A stretch of DNA of 64,000 nt, taken from positions 992,001 to 1,056,000 of the forward strand of contig JARKND010000005.1 of NCBI GenBank assembly GCA_029309925.1, given 5' to 3'. Positions within the stretch are counted from its first letter, which is position 1; the number at the start of each line of letters is the position of its first letter. The translations under genes were made by a program, and so were the position numbers. The notes below the pieces were generated by a model. It had not been told where the DNA came from and did no database searches. It was given only the letters and a program-made list of their open reading frames with translations. Positions 1-9,053 of the stretch are shown piece by piece. Source of the DNA: Fulvivirgaceae bacterium JP3-4. Its GTDB lineage: Bacteria > Bacteroidota > Bacteroidia > Cytophagales > Cyclobacteriaceae.

Positions 1-1378
1 ATGGAACCCAGTTGCCTGCTGCGTCCTGCTCCTCCAATCCATAGTCATTGTCTACTTTCCGGTTTGTGCTTCGGAACCCGGCTTCAGCTTTCCCATCCCT
101 GATCGGGTAAACATAATCGCCCTGCAGGAACCAGTTTTCCTCGAGTGCAATGTTTTCGGCCCGTTGAATGATCGTGCCGTCTGCGGAGGTCTGTGTGTAG
201 TCTGAATTTTCACCATCGACACTGCGGATGTACTGACCATCGGCAGTGAAGGTGTGTTCCTCACTCGAAAAAATCTTTTTGAAATTCAGGGCTGCCTCAA
301 TGTTTGTCTCGTCTTCGTGCTCGTTGTCAATCCGTGTTGTGGTATTTTGAAGCTGATCATTGAAGAAGTTGGAAACATTCAGGGTGGATTTGTTCAGGCC
401 GTCCTCGATGTTGTACATCACAGACCCGGTGAACGAAGTTTTGTCGTTCATGAAGTAGTCAAATCCTCCGCGAATGTTGTGTGAAAGTTCGCTGCTTTCG
501 CGATCGGTATTCCGCTGAGAAGTGCTGCCATCGCCAAATCGTTGAAAAATATTGTTGTAGCCGGGACTTTTGCGATAGTCGGAGCCATAGCTCGAAAAGA
601 AATTCAGTTTTTTCCTGCGGATGTTCAGCGAATACGATCCGCCATAAAATTCAGGGTAGCCTGCGGATGCCGTAAAGGTGCCGTTGATGCCGTTTTGTTT
701 GTTCTCCTTCAGCACGATGTTGATAATACCTACCTCGCCTTCGGCATCGTAGCGCGATGACGGGTTGGTGATCACTTCCACACGCTCGACCATGTTCGCC
801 TGCAACTGGCGTAAGGCGTCCGGGTCGCGCAACGTGAGGCCTGATGGTTTTCCGTTGATGAGAATTCTGACATTCTCGCTTCCGCGCAGACTCACTGTGC
901 CGTCAACACCAACGCTCACGGAGGGAATGTTGTCAAGAACATCGGCTGCGTTGCCGCCAATATTGCTCATGTCTTTTCCAACATTGAACACGCGTTTGTC
1001 AAGCTGCAGCTCCATCTGCGACTTTTCACCTGTAATAACGACTTCATCCAATTGACGCGCACTGGATTCAAGCGGAATGATTCCGAGGTCAAGTGGTCCA
1101 CTTTGTTTTGTGATCCTGATTGATTTTTCGTTGAAGGAAAGGAAGGTGATCTTTACGAAGTAGTTGCCCGGTTTTGCTGTGATCTGAAATACGCCCGACT
1201 CATCACTTACTGCTCCGCCCACCATCGTTGAGTCCTGCTGTTTAAACAAGGCAACGCTTGCGTAGGGGATAGGATTATTTTTCTCATCGGTGATACCGCC
1301 TGTGACAATGAGCTGATCCTGCGAATAGGAAGCATGAAAAAATGCAAGCCACAGTATGGTGAGAACAACAAACCTCAT
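1..1378 (-). CDS. Outer membrane beta-barrel / TonB-receptor-like protein (C-terminus cut by window edge)
   Basis: The frame opens at an ATG at 1376-1378 and runs off the left edge, so about 459 N-terminal residues are visible. It begins with a signal peptide ending near ASYSQ. A CarboxypepD_reg-like domain follows (about 25-110), then a plug-like domain with the family signature RVEVITNPSSRYDAEG near residue 200, then the start of a barrel. This order matches the Bacteroidota 'outer membrane beta-barrel family 3' TonB-receptor relatives. The ligand cannot be told from the sequence. The gene lies 77 bases downstream of a histidine kinase on the same strand, and an 11-base tandem direct repeat sits in its leader, so control by that two-component pair is likely (inference). 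Confidence 0.85.
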   Translation of the reverse strand, partial: MRFVVLTILWLAFFHASYSQDQLIVTGGITDEKNNPIPYASVALFKQQDSTMVGGAVSDESGVFQITAKPGNYFVKITFLSFNEKSIRITKQSGPLDLGIIPLESSARQLDEVVITGEKSQMELQLDKRVFNVGKDMSNIGGNAADVLDNIPSVSVGVDGTVSLRGSENVRILINGKPSGLTLRDPDALRQLQANMVERVEVITNPSSRYDAEGEVGIINIVLKENKQNGINGTFTASAGYPEFYGGSYSLNIRRKKLNFFSSYGSDYRKSPGYNNIFQRFGDGSTSQRNTDRESSELSHNIRGGFDYFMNDKTSFTGSVMYNIEDGLNKSTLNVSNFFNDQLQNTTTRIDNEHEDETNIEAALNFKKIFSSEEHTFTADGQYIRSVDGENSDYTQTSADGTIIQRAENIALEENWFLQGDYVYPIRDGKAEAGFRSTNRKVDNDYGLEEQDAAGNWVP

Positions 1379-1415
1379 AGTCAATCAACAATCAATGATG
1401 CATAAAGTTCGGTTG

Positions 1416-1437
1416 CAACTTTGAAGCAATTTTGAAG
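1416..1437 (-). promoter_or_regulatory. 11-bp tandem direct repeat, possible OmpR-family binding site
   Basis: Plus-strand units CAACTTTGAAG (1416-1426) and CAATTTTGAAG (1427-1437) are directly adjacent and identical at 10 of 11 positions. OmpR/PhoB-type winged-helix regulators bind tandem 11-bp direct repeats. The site lies 38-59 bases upstream of the barrel-protein ATG and just beyond the kinase stop, so the regulator encoded at 2704-3384 is the natural candidate. Binding is inferred only. Confidence 0.4.
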
Positions 1438-1455
1438 AAAAGTGTTAACAGTTTG

Positions 1456-2703
1456 TTAAGCGAACGCCACTTCAAGCCGGTGCAGTTCGTGAGTGCTGTA
1501 GTAGTTAATCGTAAACCCGTTTATTTCGCAGATTCGTTTTACGATTGATAAGCCAAGCCCCGCAGAATCGCTGCTTTGTGAATTCTTTTTAAACCGCACA
1601 AATAACTGGTCTGTAGGAATACGCACAGGCTCGCCCGTGTTTTCAATTGTCAGGTGACGATTCGTCAGGTGGATTTTGATCGAACCTTTTTCAAAATTGT
1701 GCCGGATCGCATTGCTCAGCAGGTTCATCAAGAGAATATCGGCAAGCGCTGGATGAATCGCCACCATCACTCCGGCAGTGATTGAAGTTTCCAGCGTAAT
1801 CGACTTCATGTCAATTAATTCCTGCAGCAGAAGGATTGCTTTCGCGGTGGCTTCGCTGAGGTTGATTGCCTGGGACGGATATTCCTGATTGTCGAGCTTG
1901 GTCAGCAGGATCAGGGCCTGATTGGTTCGTGCGAGTTTGTCAACGGCCTCGCTGGCCGAGGTGATGAGTTTGGCCTGGTCATCATTAATCTCAGATTGCA
2001 ACAGCAATTCAAGCTTGCCGCGGATAATCGCGAGGGGCGTCTGAAGTTCGTGTGATGCATTCTCTGAAAATTCTTTCAAGGTGCGATAATCATCGAGGGC
2101 TTTCGATGTCATCTTCGAAAGAAAACTGTTCAGCAACCGGAATTCTTCCGTGCGAGTGTCCGGTAATGCAAGATTTTCTCTTTGTTTCAGATTGAAATTT
2201 TCGATGGCATCGAGACTCGCATGAAACGGTGACAGAATTCTCTTCGATACAACAACGCTCGTAATGCCGACCACCACGAGGAGCAGAACAAAAACCACCG
2301 TGAGTGAACGAATGGTTCCCGCAACAGTTTCTTCCGGCTCAGGAGCGAAGGCATACGCGTTGATCAGGAAGTGTTTGTTATCGATCTTGACGGACTGACT
2401 TCCAATCAGCTGACGTTCTGTTCCCTGAAATTCTGAATGCCATCCCACCGTATCAAGAATTTTGAACGGTCTTTCGGCCTGGCTCATGCTCAGTTCCGAC
2501 ACGGTCACTTCGGAAGTTTTGTTAGTTCGCTGCAGTTTGCCCTGAAGAATTGCAATTTCATCCTGCACCAGGCCTTGTAAGCGTCTGGCTTCTTCATCAT
2601 CATTTTCGTGCTGCACACTGGTGAACACAATAACGCTTCCCGCGAGGAGAATCAGCGCAGTGATGGCGAGATACCACAGTGTAAATCGATTGACAAGTTT
2701 CAT
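1456..2703 (-). CDS. Sensor histidine kinase
   Basis: 415 residues. Transmembrane segments at about 10-30 and 133-153 flank a periplasmic sensor of about 100 residues with no recognised fold. A HAMP-like linker leads to a HisKA domain with the phospho-acceptor H218 in ASHELQTPL. The ATPase domain has an N-box (MNLLSNAIRHN, about 327-337) and the glycine loop AGLGLSIV near 380. The ATG follows the regulator's stop directly (TAAATG), so the pair is translationally coupled. It probably phosphorylates the adjacent OmpR-type regulator. The sensed signal is unknown; the neighbouring barrel protein suggests envelope or substrate sensing. Confidence 0.92.
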   Translation of the reverse strand: MKLVNRFTLWYLAITALILLAGSVIVFTSVQHENDDEEARRLQGLVQDEIAILQGKLQRTNKTSEVTVSELSMSQAERPFKILDTVGWHSEFQGTERQLIGSQSVKIDNKHFLINAYAFAPEPEETVAGTIRSLTVVFVLLLVVVGITSVVVSKRILSPFHASLDAIENFNLKQRENLALPDTRTEEFRLLNSFLSKMTSKALDDYRTLKEFSENASHELQTPLAIIRGKLELLLQSEINDDQAKLITSASEAVDKLARTNQALILLTKLDNQEYPSQAINLSEATAKAILLLQELIDMKSITLETSITAGVMVAIHPALADILLMNLLSNAIRHNFEKGSIKIHLTNRHLTIENTGEPVRIPTDQLFVRFKKNSQSSDSAGLGLSIVKRICEINGFTINYYSTHELHRLEVAFA

Positions 2704-3384
2704 TTACAGGTTCGTATTGAATTTATATCCCACACCATATACTGTTCCGATATAATCTTTCCCGTCTGCCTGGGTTATTTTTTTTCTGAGGTTTTTAACA
2801 TGCTGATACACAAAGTCGAAGTTGTCCAGGTTATCCACGTAATCGCCCCAGAGATGTTCGGCAATACTTTGACGGCTCAGAATGCGATTCTTGTTGGTAA
2901 GAAAATAAAGGAGCAGGTCAAACTCTTTCTTGGTGAGTTCAAGCGTCATCTCGTTCACCTTTGCTTCAAAGGTCTGTGTGTTCAGCGAAATCTCCTTGAA
3001 CTGAACAAGCTGGTCGTTGTTGAAGTTTTTTCTGCGCTGGATTGCCTTTAGCCGCGCGTGAAGTTCTGAAAGGTGGAACGGCTTCGTCAGGTAGTCATCC
3101 GCTCCGAGCTCGAGCCCATTGATTTTGTCATCCAAAGCATTTTTTGCAGAGATGATCAATACCGTGCTCTGAATTTTCTTTTCCTTGATCTGCTTGAGTA
3201 ATTGGATCCCATCACCATCGGGCAGCATGATGTCGAGGATGATGCTGTCATAACTGAATGCTGCCAGCTTATCCATCGCCTCGTTAAACGTGAACCCATG
3301 TTCACAGACATACGACTCGCGCGACAAATATCCATGAATGCTTTCTGCAAGCTGACGGTTATCTTCGATAATGAGCACCTTCAT
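2704..3384 (-). CDS. OmpR-family DNA-binding response regulator
   Basis: 226 residues. The receiver domain (1-115) has the acidic pair E7/D8, phospho-acceptor D51 in IILDIMLPDGDG, S79 and K101 in the YLTKPF motif. A C-terminal Trans_reg_C winged helix (about 128-224) ends VYGVGYKFN, typical of OmpR/PhoB proteins. It is the first gene of a regulator-kinase operon and probably controls the barrel gene at 1-1378 through the 11-bp repeats there. The upstream gap (3385-3530) is a phrase-like, A-rich stretch with several GGAACCCGAAAC-type repeats and no recognisable -7 box. Confidence 0.94.
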   Translation of the reverse strand: MKVLIIEDNRQLAESIHGYLSRESYVCEHGFTFNEAMDKLAAFSYDSIILDIMLPDGDGIQLLKQIKEKKIQSTVLIISAKNALDDKINGLELGADDYLTKPFHLSELHARLKAIQRRKNFNNDQLVQFKEISLNTQTFEAKVNEMTLELTKKEFDLLLYFLTNKNRILSRQSIAEHLWGDYVDNLDNFDFVYQHVKNLRKKITQADGKDYIGTVYGVGYKFNTNL

Positions 3385-3530
3385 GGACTAAAGGTACCGA
3401 AGAAAAGCGCCAAAAGGCAAAGAACCAAGATCCAAAACCCAAGATTCAAAAATCAAAACCGGGACGCGAACATCTTAACATGAAACTTGGAACCCGAAAC
3501 CCGGAACTTAGAACCTCGAACCTGAAATTT

Positions 3531-3968
3531 TTAATTGAGTAGCCACTCCATCCGCTTGAAAGTCTCGTCATGTCCCTGCTCGTTCTCGATATTGAGTTGA
3601 ATGCTGCGGATCATTTCCCCGGAGCGCTCACGAGGATAGCCGAACTTGATGGCGAAAAGATTACAGAGTTTCATCTCTTCTTCGTGGATCGTCTTATCGA
3701 TCGACATCATATGCACGAGGTCATAAAACTGAAAAAATTTTTCGCGCTTATCTGCCGGCAGTTCAAATTCTACTTTATGTGGATTTTTGTGAATTTCTTT
3801 CAGATGGCTATCGCTGATGTTGTTGCGCTTTGCAATCTTCCGCAACAGGTCGTTTTCGATCAGATCGAAATTTCCGTCAACCGCGGCCATTTCAATCAGA
3901 TTTTTCATATGGCTTCGCGCAGTACCTTTTCCCTGCTTGAAGCGGCTCAGGATGTCGGAGAAATTCAT
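3531..3968 (-). CDS. TerB-like (DjlA N-terminal-like) protein
   Basis: 145 residues, no signal peptide, all-helical by composition. The motif NLIEMAAVDGNFDLIENDLL near residue 25 is the acidic helix-loop-helix typical of the TerB/DjlA-N family, and a second DKTIHEEEMKLC segment near 95 repeats that pattern. TerB-like proteins bind divalent metals through these acidic residues and are cytoplasmic. In Bacteroidota such stand-alone copies are common and mostly uncharacterised. It is not part of a ter operon here, so a tellurite-resistance role should not be assumed. Confidence 0.75.
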   Translation of the reverse strand: MNFSDILSRFKQGKGTARSHMKNLIEMAAVDGNFDLIENDLLRKIAKRNNISDSHLKEIHKNPHKVEFELPADKREKFFQFYDLVHMMSIDKTIHEEEMKLCNLFAIKFGYPRERSGEMIRSIQLNIENEQGHDETFKRMEWLLN

Positions 3969-4071
3969 AGTGGTGATTATGATGGGGTATATAAATATAA
4001 AAAATCAACCCCGAAAAGCCCGCTCGCCCGAAAGATTTTTAATATGGACTGTGCCTGTGTGATGATTCAAC

Positions 4072-4101
4072 AAAAAACCCGGCTTCAGGACCGGGTTTTT
4101 T
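4072..4101. terminator. Bidirectional intrinsic terminator
   Basis: An A6-CCCGG arm, an 8-base loop and CCGGG-T6 form a hairpin with A/U tracts on both sides. It follows the stop of the minus-strand Xaa-Pro peptidase at 4110 within nine bases and should end that transcript. Confidence 0.8.
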
Positions 4102-4109
4102 GATATTTT

Positions 4110-5570
4110 TTATTTGCTCTTTTTTAGATCAGGTAGAACAAAGTCGTCTAGAGGACTTGGAAGCTTCATCATATTTTCGATGTCTTCTACTGTGCGAGGT
4201 GCGCGTGATGAAAGGTGCTCGTTTCCATCTTTTGTAAGAAGGTAGTCGTCTTCAATGCGCACCGCAATTCCCCACCACTTCTTGTCACAGTTTGCATTCT
4301 CGGGGATGTAGATACCAGGTTCAATGGTGATCACCATATTTTCCTGGAGAACGCGTTCTCCACGGTCATGGACATCAAGTCCGATGTGGTGACAGCATCC
4401 GTGCGGATAGTAGCGATGTTTTTCATCTTCCGTCTTGATGATGCCGAGATCTTTCAATCCTTTATTGATCACCACACGAGTTACCTCCGTGAGTTGTTGC
4501 ATTGTCATTCCGGGCTTACAAACTTTCATCGCTTCTTCCTGCGCCTTCAGTACAAGCTCATAGATCTGCTTTTGTTCAGGCGAGAATTTTCCGTTAACGG
4601 GAATCGTTCGGGTAATATCAGCGGTGTAGCCGCGATACTCCGCACCAAGGTCCATCAGGATCAGCTCTTTCGAAGAAATATTTGGTTTGTAGTTGTCGAT
4701 GTAGTGAAGGATGCAGCCGTTGTGACCTGCGCCTACAATTGACGGATAACCGAGATCTTCTGCCTGATACTTCTTGAAAACGTATTCATGAATACCCTGA
4801 ATCTCACGTTCAGACATTCCCGGCTTCATAGCTTTCATTACTTCGACCTGGCCCATGCACGAAATATTTACCGCCATGCGGATCATCTGCATTTCTTCAG
4901 GAGTCTTTACACCGCGAAGGCCTGCCATGAGCTTGGCGAGATCTTTCGTGTTGAGGTTGTTCTTCTGCGGCTCGCGATTAACACTAACCGATTCCTTTGA
5001 AGGATAGTTAACCTTCGCTTTAAACTGTTCGATTATGTCATAGAGGTCGGCTGAGTCGTACTTCTCGTTCCTTACGTCATTTTCAAAATCGAAAAACAGA
5101 ACCTGATCGAACTTCTTAAAATCGATATTGAATTTTTTAAACTCTGTGTTGTTGAAAGCCTGATTGAGTCCAAGGCGGGTTTTTACGCCCTGATCGCCAA
5201 GTCTGCGACCAGTCCACTGCTCCGCCATTTCGTTGCGCGGCTGTACGAAAATGATCTCATCGTAAGCAGTTCCGTTAGCAGCTGTTTGCTTGTCTTTAAA
5301 AATGAAAAGAACAGCATTAGGCTCCTTGTAGCCAGTCAGATAATAGAAATCAGGGTCCTGATGGTAGACGTAGTCAACATCGTTTGCTCTGTTTCTCACC
5401 GGGTTGGCGAAGAACACGGCCACCGAATTTGCAGGAAGTTTTTCACGCAACTTCGCCCTGCGGTCAAGATGAAACTCTTTTGTAAGAAAATCTTCAGGCA
5501 GGTCAGTCGCGGGCTGCGCGAAGCCGGCCAGGCTCAAAAGGGTCAGAAAAAAAACTATCAATTGTTTCAT
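4110..5570 (-). CDS. pepP: Secreted M24B Xaa-Pro aminopeptidase
   Basis: 486 residues from the ATG at 5568-5570. The frame can be extended eight codons to a TTG, but starting at this ATG gives a clean signal peptide (MKQLIVFFLTLLSLAGFAQ), so it is preferred. An N-terminal AMP_N domain (about 40-170) precedes the pita-bread M24 domain. All five metal ligands are visible: two Asp in MDLGAEYRGYTADITRT, His in HHIGLDVHD, Glu in TIEPGIY and Glu in VRIEDDYL. It should remove N-terminal residues preceding proline, probably in the periplasm given the signal peptide. A hairpin terminator follows. Confidence 0.9.
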   Translation of the reverse strand: MKQLIVFFLTLLSLAGFAQPATDLPEDFLTKEFHLDRRAKLREKLPANSVAVFFANPVRNRANDVDYVYHQDPDFYYLTGYKEPNAVLFIFKDKQTAANGTAYDEIIFVQPRNEMAEQWTGRRLGDQGVKTRLGLNQAFNNTEFKKFNIDFKKFDQVLFFDFENDVRNEKYDSADLYDIIEQFKAKVNYPSKESVSVNREPQKNNLNTKDLAKLMAGLRGVKTPEEMQMIRMAVNISCMGQVEVMKAMKPGMSEREIQGIHEYVFKKYQAEDLGYPSIVGAGHNGCILHYIDNYKPNISSKELILMDLGAEYRGYTADITRTIPVNGKFSPEQKQIYELVLKAQEEAMKVCKPGMTMQQLTEVTRVVINKGLKDLGIIKTEDEKHRYYPHGCCHHIGLDVHDRGERVLQENMVITIEPGIYIPENANCDKKWWGIAVRIEDDYLLTKDGNEHLSSRAPRTVEDIENMMKLPSPLDDFVLPDLKKSK

Positions 5571-5713
5571 AGTATTGGACAATATTTCCACCAAAGTCGC
5601 AAAAAATGCTTAATTCTTCTCCATCTGTTTTTTTCCGGTGCGGATGGGGGTTTAAATGGTATTTTAGGCGTTCAACTTTATAAAACCGTACATCTGCGCT
5701 ATCAAATCGGTCG

Positions 5714-5742
5714 TTTCCCTGCGGTGGTTAGCGCTAGGTTTG
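5714..5742 (+). promoter_or_regulatory. Bacteroidota-type promoter of the acyltransferase gene
   Basis: A perfect -7 box TAGGTTTG (5735-5742) lies 17 bases after a near-consensus -33 TTTC (5714-5717). The expected start of transcription is only about 10 bases before the ATG at 5757. Confidence 0.55.
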
Positions 5743-5756
5743 GAAAAATTTAGTCT

Positions 5757-6944
5757 ATGAACCCAACCGCATTTGAACGCAGATACGACCTGGACTGGCT
5801 CCGGTTTATCGCCATTATTATTCTCCTTTTTTTCCATACGGGAATGCTTTTCAATCCGTGGGACTGGCATATTAAGAACTCTGAAACGAGCGAGAGTTTC
5901 CGATACTGGATGATCTGGCTGCACTTTTGGCGGATGCCGCTGTTGTTGTTCATCTCCGGGGCCGGCACATACATGGCGTTGTCAAAACGGTCGGCTGGCC
6001 AATATGCGGGCGAGCGTTTCAAACGATTATTCATCCCGCTGGCATTCGGGATGTTTGTAGTTGTGCCACCTCAGATCTACTTCGAACATATCAGCGAGTA
6101 CGATGGGTATCTGGATTTTTACAAGACAGTCTTCAACTTTATTCCGTATCCGGAAGGAAGTTTCAGCTGGCACCACTTGTGGTTCATTGCATATCTGTTC
6201 GTGTTTTCGATGATTGCTCTGCCTTTCCTGCTCTACCTGCGCTCGGAAAAATCTGCGGCATTCAGGAATCGGGTAACGCGGGTGCTATCAAGTCCTGCGG
6301 GGATTCTGTTTGTTCCATTTTTCATTATCCTGCTCACGCAGGTATTGCTGCGACCTTATTTTCCTGAAGAGACACATGCACTGCTCGATGACTGGGGATT
6401 TTTCACATTCTATTTCTGCTTTTTCCTTTTCGGGATGATTTGTTATTCAAGCACAACGCTATGGAAATCGATTGGTCAGAATCGGAAGCCGTTATTGGTT
6501 GCATCAATTTTCCTGCTCATCCCTTTTTATGCTGCTTATTTTCACTTTCGTGAGATCATCACGCTGCCATGGGACGTAGACACCGTTGAAACGATATTCG
6601 ATGTTGCTGCGATCTTTGTTTCGTGGTCAACCGTGATAACGGTCATTGCGTTTGGGCAGCATTATCTCAACCGTCCTCATCCGTGGCTGCAACATTTTAA
6701 CGAAGGCTTATATCCATTCTACATTCTTCATCAGACAGTGATCATTGCCATCGGCTATTATGTGTGTCAGTTACCATGGGGAATTTTCGCAAAATTCTGG
6801 ATGGTTAGTTTATTGACGCTGGCGAGTTGTGTAGGATTTTATTTCCTGATCATTCATCCTTTCAACGTTGCCAGGGTGTTGTTTGGAATGAAACCGAGGA
6901 AAGCGGGAAGTGCAAGGCAGAAAGCTGAAAGCAGTTTGGTCTGA
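5757..6944 (+). CDS. Acyltransferase 3 family membrane protein (MdoC/OafA-like)
   Basis: 395 residues with about ten hydrophobic segments. The N-terminus has the family landmarks R-x10-H: YDLDWLRFIAIIILLFFHTG, then WRMPLLLFISGAG. ERFKRLFIPLAFG and SWHHLWFIAYL match the glucan-modifying MdoC branch. Such proteins move acyl groups across the inner membrane onto glycans or lipids. The substrate is unknown. The gene is monocistronic, with its own promoter, and converges on 6972-7193. Confidence 0.85.
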   Translation: MNPTAFERRYDLDWLRFIAIIILLFFHTGMLFNPWDWHIKNSETSESFRYWMIWLHFWRMPLLLFISGAGTYMALSKRSAGQYAGERFKRLFIPLAFGMFVVVPPQIYFEHISEYDGYLDFYKTVFNFIPYPEGSFSWHHLWFIAYLFVFSMIALPFLLYLRSEKSAAFRNRVTRVLSSPAGILFVPFFIILLTQVLLRPYFPEETHALLDDWGFFTFYFCFFLFGMICYSSTTLWKSIGQNRKPLLVASIFLLIPFYAAYFHFREIITLPWDVDTVETIFDVAAIFVSWSTVITVIAFGQHYLNRPHPWLQHFNEGLYPFYILHQTVIIAIGYYVCQLPWGIFAKFWMVSLLTLASCVGFYFLIIHPFNVARVLFGMKPRKAGSARQKAESSLV

Positions 6945-6971
6945 CGTGGGGATGACTCGCTGAAGGTAAGG

Positions 6972-7193
6972 TTATGTTCCGGAGTCCTCATTGAGATCCT
7001 CAAGCAAAAAATCTTTTCCCTGACCGTAGGTGATGAGATCTTTAAGCTTGTATCGTTCAAGTGTAAGAAGGTCTTTAACTTTGAAGTCACCATTGGCCAG
7101 GACGCTTTCGACAACAAACTCATGCGTTTCACCAAAATTTACGAGCCGGTATTTTTTGCCGGTTCGTAAAACATCAAAAGACAGTCCTGCCAT
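6972..7193 (-). CDS. Conserved small protein of unknown function
   Basis: 73 residues with an ATG at 7191-7193, 12 bases downstream of the GroES-like gene and on the same strand, so probably co-transcribed. The sequence reads as a small beta-rich domain (FGETHEFVVESVLANGDFKVKD) with an acidic tail. No signal peptide or transmembrane segment is visible. I do not recognise a characterised family. The pairing with a GroES-like protein is the only functional hint. Confidence 0.65.
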   Translation of the reverse strand: MAGLSFDVLRTGKKYRLVNFGETHEFVVESVLANGDFKVKDLLTLERYKLKDLITYGQGKDFLLEDLNEDSGT

Positions 7194-7205
7194 ATTCAGA
7201 TAATA

Positions 7206-7580
7206 TTAAAGTTCTTCTTCCCGTTCGAGCATCAAAATCGATGCCTGTGGAACGATGAAGTATTTTTCGTTTTCGTAGATCACCTCGATTGCTCCTTTCT
7301 GGAGAAAAATCGCCAGGTCGCCTTCCTGCGCCTGAAGTGGAAGATACTTCACCTGCTCATCTTTCCCTTTCCACATCTCATCTTCATCGGCAGGCAAGGG
7401 CAACGGATAACCCGGGCCAACTTTGATCACATACCCGCTCTGAATTTTTTCCTTCTCCTGAACACCCGGAGGCAGATACAAACCACTTTCCGTTTTGTCA
7501 GTTTGTTTGGTAGGCCTGATCAACACACGATCGCCAACCACAATCAGCTTCTTCAGTTTGTTGTCTGGTGTAATTTTCAT
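7206..7580 (-). CDS. GroES-like (Cpn10 fold) co-chaperone family protein
   Basis: 124 residues from the ATG at 7578-7580; the longer frame begins with TTG and is not preferred. The core VVGDRVLIRPTKQTDKTESGLYLPP is the Cpn10 start with the mobile-loop region. The tail ending YENEKYFIVPQASILML matches the strand that closes the GroES barrel. It is longer than GroES (about 95 residues) because of an acidic insert near 60-80 (PADEDEMWKGKDEQ). No groL is adjacent, so this is probably the stand-alone Bacteroidota paralogue rather than the principal co-chaperonin. Confidence 0.8.
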   Translation of the reverse strand: MKITPDNKLKKLIVVGDRVLIRPTKQTDKTESGLYLPPGVQEKEKIQSGYVIKVGPGYPLPLPADEDEMWKGKDEQVKYLPLQAQEGDLAIFLQKGAIEVIYENEKYFIVPQASILMLEREEEL

Positions 7581-7672
7581 GGCATTTAATCTAAGCGACC
7601 GCAAATGTCGCAGAAAAGTTTTCGGATGAAAACACTTTTTGAGATTAATTGATTGCGGGCCTGATCGGAAAA

Positions 7673-8989
7673 TTATTCGAAAAGGTCTTTCTGTTCGGAA
7701 GAGCGATCCACGAGGCGCGGATCAACATTCTTTGACGGTTTGATGCCCAGTGTTTTGAAACGCTCGATACTCTTGACAATATTACCGTTGCCGGTAGAGA
7801 GCTTGTTCATCGCATTTTCATAAGCGTTCTGCGATTTCTTGATCTGGTTGCCGATATCGATCAGGTCGTTGGTAAATCCTACAAACTTCTCATAAAGCGA
7901 AGTGGCATGTCTTGCAATCTCAAGCGTATTGCGGTTTTGATACTCCTGTTTCCAGACATTTTTAATAAGCTGCAGTGAAGGGATGAGCAATGTCGGGCTT
8001 ACGAAAATAATTCTCCTGTCAAGCGCATCCTGGTAGAGATTTTTTTCGCTCTGAATGGCAAGAATGTAGGCAGGCTCGATCGGAATGAACATAATGATAA
8101 AATCGAGACTGCGGTCTGATATGCTTTGATAATTTTTATCCGAAAGGCCGCGCAGGTGCTGGCGGATCGAGATCACATGAGCTTTCAGATGATCAATCTT
8201 CTCTTCTTCAGTATTCGCATTGATGAAGTTGTCATAGGCGGTAAGGCTGACCTTTGAGTCAATGATCACCTGGCGATTTTCCGGAAGCCTGATGATGACA
8301 TCCGGGCGTCTTCTGCGTCCGTCATCTCCGGTATACGTTTCCTGGATCGTGTATTCCCGATCTTTTTCCAATCCTGATTTTTCCAGGATGCTTTCGAGAA
8401 TGAATTCGCCCCACGCGCCTTGCGTTTTGGAATCACCTTTCAGCGCACGCGTCAGGTTTTCCGCCTCGCGCGTCATCTGCACGTTCAGCCGCTGAAGGTT
8501 TTCAAGCTGCTCGCGTAAAGCAGAATTTCTCGAGATGCTGTCTTTGTGGGTGTCCTCAACTTTCTTTTCAAATTCTGTGATCTTGTCTCCAAGGGGTCGG
8601 AGCAATTCGAAAAGGTTCGTTTTATTCTGTTCGGTAAATTTTTTGCTTTTTTCTTCCAGAATGTCGTTCGCCAGGTTCTTGAACTGCTGGGTAAATTTTT
8701 CTTGCAGCGATTCAACGTCTTTCTTCTGGTCGTTAAGTTTTTCCTGGAGGTTGCGGTAGTCGGCTTCAGTGGCAGCGAGGGCAGAAGAGGCCTCGGCAAA
8801 TTTTGCGCGCTCAGTTTCAAGTTCGCGTTTCGCTTCAGCGAGCTGTAACTGGAGTGTTTTGATCTTCTCCTGTTCAATGAGCAGGGCGGCTTTGCTCTCA
8901 ACCGATGAATTTCCTGCCTTTGAGCGAACTGCGAACCACGCTATTAAAGCACCGAATCCAGTCCCGATAATCAACCAAACTACTTCCAT
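7673..8989 (-). CDS. rmuC: DNA recombination protein RmuC
   Basis: 438 residues. An N-terminal membrane helix (about 3-22) is followed by a long coiled coil (about 30-190) and the RmuC nuclease-like domain. The domain shows GDSKTQGAWGEFILESILEKSGL and RPDVIIRLPENRQVIIDSKVSL, with the PD-(D/E)xK-like residues of the family, and later FIPIEPAY. E. coli RmuC limits inversions at short inverted repeats, which is notable given the many inverted repeats in this window. It appears monocistronic. Confidence 0.93.
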   Translation of the reverse strand: MEVVWLIIGTGFGALIAWFAVRSKAGNSSVESKAALLIEQEKIKTLQLQLAEAKRELETERAKFAEASSALAATEADYRNLQEKLNDQKKDVESLQEKFTQQFKNLANDILEEKSKKFTEQNKTNLFELLRPLGDKITEFEKKVEDTHKDSISRNSALREQLENLQRLNVQMTREAENLTRALKGDSKTQGAWGEFILESILEKSGLEKDREYTIQETYTGDDGRRRRPDVIIRLPENRQVIIDSKVSLTAYDNFINANTEEEKIDHLKAHVISIRQHLRGLSDKNYQSISDRSLDFIIMFIPIEPAYILAIQSEKNLYQDALDRRIIFVSPTLLIPSLQLIKNVWKQEYQNRNTLEIARHATSLYEKFVGFTNDLIDIGNQIKKSQNAYENAMNKLSTGNGNIVKSIERFKTLGIKPSKNVDPRLVDRSSEQKDLFE

Positions 8990-9053
8990 AGCGTAAAGGT
9001 ATTCAGAATAATCTCCGGTAGCAATTGTCAGGTACCCTGGTTAGAATGCAACT

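Noticed and set aside
3531-3968. A tellurite-resistance operon
   Set aside because: Only an isolated TerB-like gene is present; no other ter genes are nearby.
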